A stretch of 64,000 nucleotides of DNA from Mycolicibacterium setense. GTDB taxonomy: Bacteria > Actinomycetota > Actinomycetes > Mycobacteriales > Mycobacteriaceae. The stretch's first letter is position 1. Each line of letters starts with the position of its first letter. This document shows positions 26,820-35,702 of the stretch, piece after piece. The notes beneath the pieces are model-generated. The model did no database searches. It saw nothing but the letters and a program-made list of their open reading frames with translations, and was not told the origin of the DNA. The stretch spans positions 186,001 through 250,000 of the forward strand of contig NZ_JTJW01000005.1 of NCBI RefSeq assembly GCF_000805385.1, read 5' to 3'. The translations under genes were made by a program, and so were the position numbers.

Positions 26820-29800
26820 GACACGGACCTCTCGGCCTGGAGCATGGGTAGCCACAACCGTTCCGCATACGCGCCGAGCCCGGCCAGCCGACTCAACGGC
26901 ACGCCGCGGCCCCACGCCCGCACATGTGCCGGCGCCTCGTTCTCGCCCGGGAATCTGCCGCTGCGCCAACGGTAGTCGGCTTCGCGTTCGGGATCGTCAC
27001 CGGCATGGCGCGCTGCCGCCCAGGCATAGGACGTCTTGATGGGCAGCGGCAACGGCTCCCGGCGGCCCGCGTCGTAGATCGCCACCAGATCGGCCAGCAG
27101 GGCGACCGCATCTTGCGGGCGGTCCAACCCCGCGACCCGCGGGGTGTCACCACGCCGGGGACGCCCGATGCACATCGCCGCCCAGTCCCGCTCCGGATAC
27201 CCGGCGGTCAGCGCCAACAACGGAATCCACGATTGCAACAGATGCTTGCCGTCGAGCTTCGAGTACGTCACCGATACCAGCCGGTCGCCGAACACCGGGG
27301 AGACCGTGCCGGTGAGCCGCCGCCCGTCGCCCAGCTCGATGTCGACGTCATACGCCTGCGGGTCGGTGCTCCGGTGGCGCAGCGCCTCGGTGGCCAGCAG
27401 CGCGCACCGATCGCGCAGGGCAGTCGCCCGACGCCAGCCCAACTGGCCCGGCGGCAGGGTGCCGCGACGCCACTCGGCCTGCTGTGCGTCGCCAGGGGTC
27501 ATGCCGCGCAGGATGTCGCTGAGCATGCGATCACCGACGGTCCACTCTTCCAGCGCGTCGATGTCGACGGGCATCGCGTCCGAGACGCCCTCGACATCCC
27601 AGGGCAGCGTGTACTCCAGCGCCCGGAAGAAGCCTTTCACCGGATCTTTGAAGAATGCGGCGAGATCCTCCAGCGCGACGTCGCCGGTGGCCGGTGCCGG
27701 CAGCGGATGATCGAAGAACGCCGGCCGTTCGGCCCGCTGCCCTGCACTGGCCTTCGCGGCCGTGAGTGCGGTGGGATCGAACGTGAACGGGCCTTCGGGC
27801 AACAGTGCGCCCGGGGTGACGTTGCGAATATCGAAGGGCTGCAACGGGTGTGTGGTGAGCACGTCCACGGGGTGCTCGGCGGTGATCTTGAGCGTGTCCA
27901 GAAGCTCGGCCAACGGCACCGCCGGCGGTCGGGCCTGGCCGGAGTACTCGTTGGCGCCGGTATAGGTGACGACGAGGGTCTGGGTGGCCGCGCCGATCGC
28001 ATCGAGCAACAACTGGCGGTCCTCCGAGCGGATGTCGCGCTCGCCGGTGCGCGGGTCGCGGGCCAGCACGTCGTCGCCGTCCACCGCACCCAGCCGGGGG
28101 AACACCCCGTCGTCCAATCCGACCAGGCACACCACCCGGTGCGGAACCGACCGCATCGGCACCATGGTGCACACCGTCAGGGTTCCGGTGCGGAAGTTGG
28201 CCCGAGTCGGTCTCCCGGCCAGGTGCCGATCCAGCAGCGCACGAATATCACTGAGCCGCATGGGTGTTGCCGCCGCACCCGCGGCCTCGGTGATCTCGGC
28301 GAACTCGCGCTGCACCTGGGCGGCGGGCCACTCCTCATCGGAACTGGCCAGCGCCTCGATCCCGGCGGCCAGGGCCGACAACCACTCGCCGAGTGGGCGG
28401 ACGCCGCTGAGCTGATCCACGGCCTGCCGGAGCTTCTCGACGAAATCGGCGAAGCGGCCCGCCAACTCGACCCGGTTGCTGCTCACATCGTCGAGCGGAA
28501 GTGTGGTGCCGAGCCAAGCGTGCGAGTCGTCGGACATCGCCACCCCGGCCAGTATCCGGTCGATGCCGAAACGCCAGCTGTTGTGCAGGAATTCGATGCC
28601 GTAGGGCCTGCGGTGCTCCTGGTCGAAACCCCACCGGATGTTGGCCTCGCGCACCCAGGCGGTGATCGCCTCCAGATCGTCGTCGGTGAACCCGAACCGG
28701 GCCCGCACGGGTGCCGACTCGGCAAGATTGAGCACCTCGCTCGCGGTGGCCCGGCCACCGGCCAAGGTCAGCACCGACGCCGCCACTGACAGCAGCGGAT
28801 TCGTCTGTACCAGAGCACGATCGGCCAGCCGCACCCGCAGCTTGTGCGCCGGGTGCGCGCCGATGGTGATGTGAGCGCCCGGCGTGCGCGGCGCCGCATC
28901 GCCCAACCCGAACCCCGCCGTGATCAGCGGCGTGTAGGTCTCGATATCGGGGCACATCACCAGGATGTCGCGTGGTTCCAAACTCGGATCGTCGGCGAGC
29001 AGACCCAGCAACACCTCGCGCAGCACCTCGATCTGCCGCGCCGGCCCGTGGCAGCTGTGCACCTGCACCGAGCGGTCCTCACGCCGCGGCACCCGCCCCG
29101 CCGGGCGCACCGCGTTGGCGGCGATGTCGGACTGGAGCCAACCCAGCACGGTGTCGGGATAACCTGTGCTGCTGAGGTATTCGTCGGTGTCCGGAACCGG
29201 AAGGGCCCGCTGAAGTTCCCGCAGATCCCGGCCCAACGTGGCCAGCAAGGGGTGGCCGACCTCGCGGTGGCTGCTGTCCTCGCGGCGGGGGAGGGGGCCG
29301 GTGTGCGCGGCCAGGGAGCGCCACAGATCGTCACTGGGGTGCGGCAGCCACAGATGTAGATCGTGATGGGTGGCCAGGGCCCTGAGCAGTTCGAGCTCGG
29401 TGACCGGCAGGCGGGTGTGCCCGAACAACGACAGCCGCTCCGGCAGGTCGCTCGGTGATTTGGTCAGCCGGGCAAGGGTTTTCGCGTGCCGGATGTGCGG
29501 CGGCTCGGCATCGATCCGCTCGGTCAGCGCCTGCCACAGCGGGGCCTGCCAGGACAGATCCTCGGGCAGGCCGTCCCAATCGACCAGCAGCTGCGGACGC
29601 TGCCGCGCATAGGAGGCGAACAGTCCGGCCAACCGCCTGGCCACCGCATAGCGCCTGCCCTGACGCAGCTCATACTCGTCACCGGTTTCGAAGTGCCCGA
29701 GGTGGGTGGCCACCGGCGCACACCACGGCTGGTCCAGGTTGTCGTCGATCACCGCCAGCAGCGGCCACGCCATGGCGTCGGCCGACCACGGATCCTGCTC

Positions 29801-30028
29801 GGCCGTCCCGGTCAGCTCGGCGATCAGCGATCGCGGGTTACGGAACTCGACCGCCGCGCACACCCCGAGCCGGTTCGCCAGCCGCTGACTCAGCCAACGC
29901 TCCACGCCCTTGGCGGGCACCAGTACCAGCTCCTGGGCGAACGGATCGGACGGCGGCTGCGACAGCAGACCGGCCAGCCCGTCGGCGAGCAGATCGGTGC
30001 GCTCGGCCCGGTGCAAGTGCAGTGCCAT
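26816..30028 (-). CDS. recC: RecC, scaffold/recognition subunit of RecBCD
   Basis: This 1070-residue protein begins MALHLHRAERTDLLADGLAGLLSQPP, with RecC hallmarks ELVLVPAKGVERWLSQRLA, the internal helicase-like region, and VCLVGLDDGVFPR with EDRQLLLDAI near the C-terminal half. RecC lacks catalytic motifs but splits the DNA and reads Chi-type signals. First gene of the operon. A 24-base gap separates it from the MFS gene upstream on the same strand, so read-through is possible. Confidence 0.93.
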   Translation of the reverse strand: MALHLHRAERTDLLADGLAGLLSQPPSDPFAQELVLVPAKGVERWLSQRLANRLGVCAAVEFRNPRSLIAELTGTAEQDPWSADAMAWPLLAVIDDNLDQPWCAPVATHLGHFETGDEYELRQGRRYAVARRLAGLFASYARQRPQLLVDWDGLPEDLSWQAPLWQALTERIDAEPPHIRHAKTLARLTKSPSDLPERLSLFGHTRLPVTELELLRALATHHDLHLWLPHPSDDLWRSLAAHTGPLPRREDSSHREVGHPLLATLGRDLRELQRALPVPDTDEYLSSTGYPDTVLGWLQSDIAANAVRPAGRVPRREDRSVQVHSCHGPARQIEVLREVLLGLLADDPSLEPRDILVMCPDIETYTPLITAGFGLGDAAPRTPGAHITIGAHPAHKLRVRLADRALVQTNPLLSVAASVLTLAGGRATASEVLNLAESAPVRARFGFTDDDLEAITAWVREANIRWGFDQEHRRPYGIEFLHNSWRFGIDRILAGVAMSDDSHAWLGTTLPLDDVSSNRVELAGRFADFVEKLRQAVDQLSGVRPLGEWLSALAAGIEALASSDEEWPAAQVQREFAEITEAAGAAATPMRLSDIRALLDRHLAGRPTRANFRTGTLTVCTMVPMRSVPHRVVCLVGLDDGVFPRLGAVDGDDVLARDPRTGERDIRSEDRQLLLDAIGAATQTLVVTYTGANEYSGQARPPAVPLAELLDTLKITAEHPVDVLTTHPLQPFDIRNVTPGALLPEGPFTFDPTALTAAKASAGQRAERPAFFDHPLPAPATGDVALEDLAAFFKDPVKGFFRALEYTLPWDVEGVSDAMPVDIDALEEWTVGDRMLSDILRGMTPGDAQQAEWRRGTLPPGQLGWRRATALRDRCALLATEALRHRSTDPQAYDVDIELGDGRRLTGTVSPVFGDRLVSVTYSKLDGKHLLQSWIPLLALTAGYPERDWAAMCIGRPRRGDTPRVAGLDRPQDAVALLADLVAIYDAGRREPLPLPIKTSYAWAAARHAGDDPEREADYRWRSGRFPGENEAPAHVRAWGRGVPLSRLAGLGAYAERLWLPMLQAERSVS

Positions 30029-30052
30029 CGAGAGACAACGATAGAGACAGGG

Positions 30053-31303
30053 TCAGACGGTCGCGGGGTTTGGCGCCGACAGCGTGGCGGGCCGGGTGGC
30101 CAGAGCCACGAGCAGAGTGACCGCACCGGCGATGACGAACGCCACCCGCACGTTGAACAGGTCGGCCGCTCCGCCCAGTAGTGCAGCGGCAAACGGTCGC
30201 GACCCGAGGAAGCCGACGAGCCACAACGCCATGATGCGGCCCCGCAATTGCTCCGGTGCCCGCTCCTGCACGACGGTGCTCAGACCCGTCATCGCCCAAC
30301 CGAAGCCCAGCCCCGCAACCGCGAAACCCGCCAGCGCCAAGGCCGTCACGGTGCCCAGCGCCAACAGCCCGCAGCCGGCCACCAACAACCACAGCCCGAT
30401 ACTCGAGACCATGGCGGACGCCAGCCGGCCACGCATCGTCGCCAGCGCCACCATGCCGACCGCCGCCCCGATCCCGAACGCCGCGGACAGCGCACCCACC
30501 AGGTGGGCGCCGCCACCGAGATCCTCGGCCATCGACGGGGTGAGGGTGATCGACGGGTCGGAGGCGAACCCGACCGTCGTCACGGCGAGCAGGGCCAGCA
30601 GCAGCGGGCGGTCCCGCCAGACGTAGGTCAGCGCCGCCCGCACCCGGTAGTCGCCGTCGGGGCTGCGCTCGGGCCGGGTCGGGAACGTGACCAGGAGCAG
30701 GAAGACCGCGAAGACCATGTGCAGGCCCGCGCTGATGGCGAAGCCCGGCGCCGCACCGAGGTGAGCCGCCAGATAGGCGCCGATGGCCGGGCCGAGGATG
30801 CGGCCGATGGTCATCGGAATGCTGTTGAGCGCCATGGCCGTTGCCAGCTCGCCGTCGCGGATCAGGCTGGGCACGACCGACTGCATGGCCGGGCCGCCGA
30901 TGACGAACCCGAAACCCACGAGGGTGGAGCCGACGAGTACCGGCACCGCCGCGGCGGTGCCCTGCAGGTCGGGGGACAGGGTCAGCCAGAGTGCGGTCGA
31001 GCCGGAGCCGATGATGCACAGCACCCGGCCCCACAGGATCTGGCGGGCCGGGTTGCCGACGTCGGCCCACTTGCCGCTGGTCGGGCTCAGGATGAGTTGG
31101 GGCAGGAACTGCGCGACGCCGACCATCCCCACCATCACGGCCGAGCCGGTGGCGTCGAAGATGACGATGGCCGCCACGATGCCGTGCGTCCACACCGCGA
31201 CGACGGAGAACATCTTGCCCCAGAACAGCGCGCCGAAGACCGGGTCGAACATGAGCTTCAGGGCGCCGCGCGGTTGCGGGCGGGCCGTCGTCTGGGTGTT
31301 CAC
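30053..31303 (-). CDS. MFS transporter (drug-efflux-like)
   Basis: This 416-residue major facilitator protein has about 12 membrane segments and internal motifs such as SPTSGKWADVGNPARQILWG (a degenerate motif A). The family includes multidrug exporters of the MdfA/EmrD sort. The GTG at 31301-31303 overlaps the MarR-gene stop (GTGA), so the pair is translationally coupled. Control by MarR and expulsion of a MarR-sensed compound is the likely logic, and the substrate is unknown. Confidence 0.88.
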   Translation of the reverse strand: MNTQTTARPQPRGALKLMFDPVFGALFWGKMFSVVAVWTHGIVAAIVIFDATGSAVMVGMVGVAQFLPQLILSPTSGKWADVGNPARQILWGRVLCIIGSGSTALWLTLSPDLQGTAAAVPVLVGSTLVGFGFVIGGPAMQSVVPSLIRDGELATAMALNSIPMTIGRILGPAIGAYLAAHLGAAPGFAISAGLHMVFAVFLLLVTFPTRPERSPDGDYRVRAALTYVWRDRPLLLALLAVTTVGFASDPSITLTPSMAEDLGGGAHLVGALSAAFGIGAAVGMVALATMRGRLASAMVSSIGLWLLVAGCGLLALGTVTALALAGFAVAGLGFGWAMTGLSTVVQERAPEQLRGRIMALWLVGFLGSRPFAAALLGGAADLFNVRVAFVIAGAVTLLVALATRPATLSAPNPATV

Positions 31304-31776
31304 GAACAGACGCCCCGCTCGAAATCGGTGACCAGCTGCTCCAACAGGTCGACGAGTGTGTCGACGTCGGACTCGCGCCAGTGTGCGACGGTCTCGGCGA
31401 CCATCTCGCGGCGCCGATCGGTGACATCGGCCAGCGCCTGGCGCCCCGTGTCGGTGAGGGCGAGCACGCACCGGCGCTGATCCCCGGCGTCCTGAGTTTT
31501 GGTCAGCAGCCCCGCGGTGACGACATTGGCGACGGTGCGGCTGGCCGTGGAGTGCTCGACGGCCATGTACTCGGCCACCTCGCCGATCGACGCGCCCTGT
31601 CCGGCCTTCTCCCGCTGCTCAACGGCCCGCAACACCCGCAGCGTCGACAGGGTCGGGACGCTGCCCGAGGTGTCGATCAGCCGCCGCCGCCAGCCCGGGC
31701 GTTGCCGGACGGTGTGGATGCGCACCAGGAGCTCGTCGAGTTGGTTGTAGCGAGGCACTATATATGCATAGCGCAT
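31300..31776 (-). CDS. MarR-family transcriptional regulator
   Basis: This 158-residue protein has a winged helix-turn-helix (GEVAEYMAVEHSTASRTVANVVTAGLLTK) followed by RRCVLALTDTGRQAL, the classic MarR wing. It is coupled to an MFS exporter. The palindrome TATGCATA overlaps the start region and may be part of an operator. A start at the GTG encoding VPRYNQL (31755) is possible because no clear ribosome binding site precedes 31776. Confidence 0.85.
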   Translation of the reverse strand: MRYAYIVPRYNQLDELLVRIHTVRQRPGWRRRLIDTSGSVPTLSTLRVLRAVEQREKAGQGASIGEVAEYMAVEHSTASRTVANVVTAGLLTKTQDAGDQRRCVLALTDTGRQALADVTDRRREMVAETVAHWRESDVDTLVDLLEQLVTDFERGVCS

Positions 31777-31812
31777 ACATGTTTTTCGGTCGAACGCGGG
31801 TGGCCGAACCCA

Positions 31813-31868
31813 CGCCAGTAACGCAGTGGCGGAAACACCGCGAATATTTCGCCACAGCGTTACTGGCG
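31813..31868. repeat. 56-bp palindromic repeat, copy A
   Basis: CGCCAGTAACGC at the left end and GCGTTACTGGCG at the right end form the outer part of a roughly 22-bp stem with one mismatch and one extra base. The centre is CACCGCGAAT. It ends 33 bases before the DUF559-type gene. Copy B at 32730-32785 is in the same orientation and differs at only four positions. Confidence 0.85.
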
Positions 31869-31901
31869 AGGGATGTCTGTGGCAGTTGGCACACTCCGCG
31901 T

Positions 31902-32738
31902 ATGGGGGAACCGTTCATCGGCAGCGAGGCGATAGCAGCTGGCACACTGACGCGTCACGAACTGCGTAGCCGATTCACCGCGGTGCACCGCGATGTCTAC
32001 GTCGCACGAGGCACCAAGCCCACTGCGGTGTTGCGGGCCAAGGCTTGTTGGCTGCGGTCGCGTCGGCGCGGGGTGCTGGCGGGGTACTCGGCCGCCGCAT
32101 TGCACGGCGCCCGCTGGATCGACCCAAGGCTGCCCGCCTACATCATCGACTGTAATCATCGTCCCGCCCGCGGGATCATCGCGTGGGGCGACGCCATCGA
32201 TGAGGACGAAATCTGTCAGATCGGCGACATGCGACTGACCAATCCGGCCCGCACCGCGGTGGATTTGGCGTGCAAGTTCCCCGAAGACACCGCAGTGGCG
32301 GCCATCGACGCCCTGGCGAGGGCGGCCCGGCTGAAGGTTTCTGACATCGAGGCGGCGGCCGAACGCCACTCGGGCCGCAAAGGCATCAAGCAGGCCCGCG
32401 CCACGATCGCGTTGGTGGATCCGGGCGCGGAGTCGCCGCAGGAAACCTGGTTGCGGCTCTTGGTCATTCGCGCCGGCTATCCGCGTCCCGAAACGCAGTA
32501 TCCCGTCTGCAACGAATACGGTGCGGTGATCGGCGAGGTCGATCTCGCCTGGCCGGATCTGAAGATCGCGCTCGAATACGAAGGGCGGCACCACACCGAT
32601 CCCGACATACTCCGCAAGGACATCGCGCGGGTTGACCAGATGATCGAAAACCGCTGGATCGTCGTGCGAGTTACCTGCCGTGACGGCGAGGCCAACGTGC
32701 TCGGCCGCATCGCCAAGGCGTGGGCATCACGCCAGTAA
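31902..32738 (+). CDS. DUF559-type nuclease-like protein with AbiEi-like N-terminus
   Basis: The protein has 278 residues. The N-terminal half (SEAIAAGTLTRHELRSRFTAVHRDVYVA) resembles AbiEi-type antitoxin or restriction-associated winged helices. The C-terminal part (SPQETWLRLLVIRAGYPRPETQYPV ... GEVDLAWPDLKIALEYEGRHH) matches DUF559, a Vsr-like PD-(D/E)xK nuclease fold with Glu, Asp, Glu-x-Glu and Lys in plausible places. It may cut DNA, although no activity is shown for this type. The ATG at 31902 is chosen over an earlier in-frame codon that would place palindrome copy A inside the gene. The stop codon and last two sense codons lie inside palindrome copy B. Confidence 0.75.
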   Translation: MGEPFIGSEAIAAGTLTRHELRSRFTAVHRDVYVARGTKPTAVLRAKACWLRSRRRGVLAGYSAAALHGARWIDPRLPAYIIDCNHRPARGIIAWGDAIDEDEICQIGDMRLTNPARTAVDLACKFPEDTAVAAIDALARAARLKVSDIEAAAERHSGRKGIKQARATIALVDPGAESPQETWLRLLVIRAGYPRPETQYPVCNEYGAVIGEVDLAWPDLKIALEYEGRHHTDPDILRKDIARVDQMIENRWIVVRVTCRDGEANVLGRIAKAWASRQ

Positions 32739-32785
32739 CGCGGTGGTGGAAAAACCGCGAATATTCCGCCACAGCGTTACTGGCG
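32730..32785. repeat. 56-bp palindromic repeat, copy B
   Basis: Same element as copy A, 52 of 56 bases identical, again with CGCCAGTAACG at one end and CGTTACTGGCG at the other. Its first nine bases encode the last two residues and TAA stop of the DUF559-type gene. It lies 33 bases before the end of echA3, which is convergent. Confidence 0.85.
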
Positions 32786-32818
32786 AAGGCGCAGGGCGGT
32801 TGGTGGCCGCCAAGAGAA

Positions 32819-33529
32819 CTAGCCCGCGAATTCCTTTGCCAGCCCGTCGATTCCGGCACGAATCGCAGTCAACGCCTCAGCCCGGGCCTTGAGCTTGCTG
32901 GCCACATGCGCACCGGTGTTCAACGTCGCGGCGGCCTCGGCGGCCACCTGCTGCGCACGCCCGAGCACCGCGTCGGGCTCGACGACCTCATCCAGCCAGC
33001 CGCCCGCAATGGCCGCGTCACCGGTGAACGTCGCCGCCATGGCGATCCCGCGCTGAAAAGCGGCCCGGGTCAAGCGCATTCGCATGATCTCGATGGCGGC
33101 GTTGGGCAGGGTCATGCCGATCTTCACCTCGTTGGCCTGGCACCGTGATGTCACCGAGCCGACCCGATGGTCTCCGGACAGCAGCAGGAACGAGCCCATC
33201 GCGATGGCGTGCCCGGTCGCGGCCATGATCACCGGCACCGGGAAAGTCAGGCACCGCACCGACAGTTCGAAACCGCCGGCGAGCATGGCCAGGGTTGCGG
33301 CCACATCGCCGGCCGAGAACACGCTGAGGTCGAACCCGCCGCTGAACACCTTCGAATTGCCCGCCAGCACCAAGGCTTTCACCTCGCCGGCAGCTGCGCC
33401 TGCGGCCGCCTGGTCCAGCGCCGCGCCGATCTCGGCCTGCATCGCAGGCGACAGTGCGTTGACTTTGCCGTCGTCCATCGTGATCGTGGCCACGGCATCG
33501 TTGAGCTCGTAGCTCACCAGGCTGCTCAT
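32819..33529 (-). CDS. echA3: Crotonase-fold enoyl-CoA hydratase/isomerase family protein
   Basis: This 236-residue protein has a crotonase fold: oxyanion-hole segments KVFSGGFDLSVF near 60-71 and HAIAMGSFLLLSGDHRVG near 105-122. Its position between recC and the Rv0633c-like gene matches echA3. Family members act on acyl-CoA thioesters (hydration, isomerisation or hydrolysis). The reaction here is unproven, since the usual pair of catalytic glutamates is not clearly present. The gene name rests on synteny. Confidence 0.82.
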   Translation of the reverse strand: MSSLVSYELNDAVATITMDDGKVNALSPAMQAEIGAALDQAAAGAAAGEVKALVLAGNSKVFSGGFDLSVFSAGDVAATLAMLAGGFELSVRCLTFPVPVIMAATGHAIAMGSFLLLSGDHRVGSVTSRCQANEVKIGMTLPNAAIEIMRMRLTRAAFQRGIAMAATFTGDAAIAGGWLDEVVEPDAVLGRAQQVAAEAAATLNTGAHVASKLKARAEALTAIRAGIDGLAKEFAG

Positions 33530-33551
33530 CGCACGATGGTAGCGAGTGGCG

Positions 33552-34403
33552 TCAGGCCCGATGACGCCTGCCGGAGGTTGCCGCCGGCTTGATCAGATCG
33601 GTCTCGGGATCGTCATCGTCGTAATCGTCGTCGTCATCGTCATGACTGGCCTCGTAGCGGTCGCGCCAGCGGGCCCGCACCTCAGCGCCCAGGGCGTTGA
33701 TGCGGTTGATCTCCGTGCGCAGCGTCTGCTCGTCGGTCTCCTTGGCCGCGTACTGGAAATAGGTCAGCACCCCGCGCAACAACTCCAGCTTCTGCTTCTC
33801 CCGGCGGGCCTGGTCATGGGTGGTCAGCAGCTCCATCCGGTCCACCGGCGGCAGCGTCGCCCAATCCAGCACCGCGGTGTTGCGCAACTTGCGGCCACTG
33901 GGTTTGCCGGGCGTGCCCGGCTCGTCGTAATAGGTGATCGCTCCGTCGAATCGCGACGCGATGGCCTCGCCGAGCTGCTTGCGGTCCAGCGCCGAATCCC
34001 ACACGATGCGCCACTCCTGTGACGGCGCCAGATACGGAATCTCGGCGGGCAGGTTCAACGGCACGATGTCGACGAAGTTGTCGTCATAGGAGCTTTCGTA
34101 CTTGCCGACCGTCGGCGGGTTCGCGAACTCGAACCGCAACCCGTACGCCGGCCGCTGCCCGTAGTTGCGGACCACCAGTTCGATCAGGTGCCAATCGGCG
34201 CTGCTGGGTTCCATGAACATCGACACATTGGGCTGGGTGAGCTCGGCCTGGCGTTCCTTGGCCTTCAGATACTGCCGCCACGCATAGATGAGCGCGATGA
34301 CGACGACGACGATCGCCACCCATGCCGCGAGCGCAGTCCATGCACCCGGGTCGAAACTAGCCAACTCACGCCCCCGCTCCGTGACTGAATCGATGATCCC
34401 CAC
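33552..34403 (-). CDS. Single-span membrane protein with acidic C-terminal tail (Rv0633c-like)
   Basis: The protein has 283 residues: one membrane helix near 23-43, a predicted cytoplasmic or periplasmic mixed domain, and an Asp-rich C-terminal run around residues 255-270 followed by a basic end. Gene order corresponds to M. tuberculosis Rv0633c. The function is unknown. It is on the same strand as echA3 with a 22-base gap and could share its transcript. Confidence 0.75.
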   Translation of the reverse strand: MGIIDSVTERGRELASFDPGAWTALAAWVAIVVVVIALIYAWRQYLKAKERQAELTQPNVSMFMEPSSADWHLIELVVRNYGQRPAYGLRFEFANPPTVGKYESSYDDNFVDIVPLNLPAEIPYLAPSQEWRIVWDSALDRKQLGEAIASRFDGAITYYDEPGTPGKPSGRKLRNTAVLDWATLPPVDRMELLTTHDQARREKQKLELLRGVLTYFQYAAKETDEQTLRTEINRINALGAEVRARWRDRYEASHDDDDDDYDDDDPETDLIKPAATSGRRHRA

Positions 34404-34476
34404 CAGGTGGGTATATCACGGACTTTCGACGGGGGCAGCAGTCCGGCTCAGCAAACTTCAGGCAAAACCTGCCATC

Positions 34477-35466
34477 TCACGACGCGACGGCGGTGAGGAT
34501 GTCACGCTGCGCGGTGACGTTGACGGGCGTGTGCACCAGCCGCTCGCCTCGGGCCAGCCACTCGGTATCGGCCCATTCGATACGCGCGGGCAACCGCCGC
34601 CAATAGTGCGGATGCGAACGCAGATACAGCTCCACGCTGGAATGCACCTGGGCGCCCAGCGGCAGCCGGCACCGACCGATGGCGGGCGCCGTCCCGGACA
34701 GCGCGTCGAGATCGGTGGGGCAGGTGCTCTTGTCCACAACGTCGAGCCCTGCGGCAATGGCACCGTCCAGCATCCAGTCGAATGCGATATCGGCCAGTGG
34801 CCAGCACGCGCCGGTGCCGCCGGCGACATCGCGGCGGGTACCCCGGAACCAGACCTCGTCGAGGTGCTCGCAGTACCGCATCGTCCGGCGCCCGCCGTCC
34901 ACCGCCACCGCATGGCGGCCCGATTCCACGGTCGGCAGCGGACCCATCCGCTGCTTGGTGCCCGGAGTGGCCGTCGCATTCCAGAGTCCGACGAACCGCA
35001 CGGGTACGGCCGGGTCGCGATCGCCGACCAGTTGCGCCGCCAGCACCCGGATCTGCCGCCAATCCTGTGGAGTCCGGGGCGTGCGGGGCAGCACATAGGT
35101 GGCCAGCGCGTAGTCGAGTACGACGTCGGAGTGGGCCGGCAACAAGCCGACCGTGCCGAGCAGGGTGGCCAGCTCACCGGCGCGGTGTCCGCCCTCGCCG
35201 CCACCGAACACGAAGATGCGGTCCCCGGGATCCCAGGCCTCGCCGAGGAATCGATAGGCCTCGACGATGGCCGCCCGGGCCTCGCTCGCCGAGTCGCCGC
35301 GGCGGCCCGGCGCGATTCGCCGGCCATGTCGGATAGCGGCGCCGCTGTGATACCAGGTCAACTGATCGGTGCCGTCCAGCAACCGAAACAGCATCTCGGT
35401 ATTCGATGCGTCACGGAATCCGGGATGTTCTTCTGTGTGGTCGAAGCACAGCACGATGTTCTTCAC
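34477..35466 (-). CDS. DUF2235 (alpha/beta hydrolase-like) protein
   Basis: The protein has 329 residues. NIVLCFDHTEEH at the N-terminus and VWFRGTRRDVAGG in the C-terminal half are recognisable forms of the DUF2235 motifs (usual LCFDGT and VWF-G-H-DVGGG). The nucleophile elbow, usually GFSRGA, reads FGGGEGGHRAGE here, with Gly replacing Ser. It may therefore be catalytically changed or inactive. GTG at 35466 with GGGGG five bases upstream is preferred over a TTG at 35490. It lies between genes that are adjacent in M. tuberculosis, so it is an insertion relative to that order. The 236 bases upstream are comparatively A/T-rich and hold nothing I can name. Confidence 0.75.
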   Translation of the reverse strand: MKNIVLCFDHTEEHPGFRDASNTEMLFRLLDGTDQLTWYHSGAAIRHGRRIAPGRRGDSASEARAAIVEAYRFLGEAWDPGDRIFVFGGGEGGHRAGELATLLGTVGLLPAHSDVVLDYALATYVLPRTPRTPQDWRQIRVLAAQLVGDRDPAVPVRFVGLWNATATPGTKQRMGPLPTVESGRHAVAVDGGRRTMRYCEHLDEVWFRGTRRDVAGGTGACWPLADIAFDWMLDGAIAAGLDVVDKSTCPTDLDALSGTAPAIGRCRLPLGAQVHSSVELYLRSHPHYWRRLPARIEWADTEWLARGERLVHTPVNVTAQRDILTAVAS

Positions 35467-35702
35467 GGTGACCCCCGGCGGGACTGTCAACTACTGCCAA
35501 CTGATGCTGACCATTACTTTGCCGGGTCGGGATGCTGATGTCCTGAGTATTGCACTACTCGAATCGCGCAAAAGGGCCCGTAGTTCCTATTGCAACGGTT
35601 TGGCCAACGAAATCCGTGGCAGATGGCTCATCCTGAAGCGGAATTGCTCTGCTTCGGCGGCGTCAATTCAGCGGATTCCGCATTTGTGCTGACTGAAACG
35701 AT

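Noticed and set aside
29838..31427. 529-residue minus-strand frame over the MFS gene
   Set aside because: It is a shifted-frame shadow of the MFS protein, which has regular membrane segments in its own frame.
31813..32785. Insertion sequence with terminal repeats
   Set aside because: The two palindromes are direct copies, each a full hairpin, and the enclosed gene has no transposase features. It is reported as a repeat-flanked gene instead.
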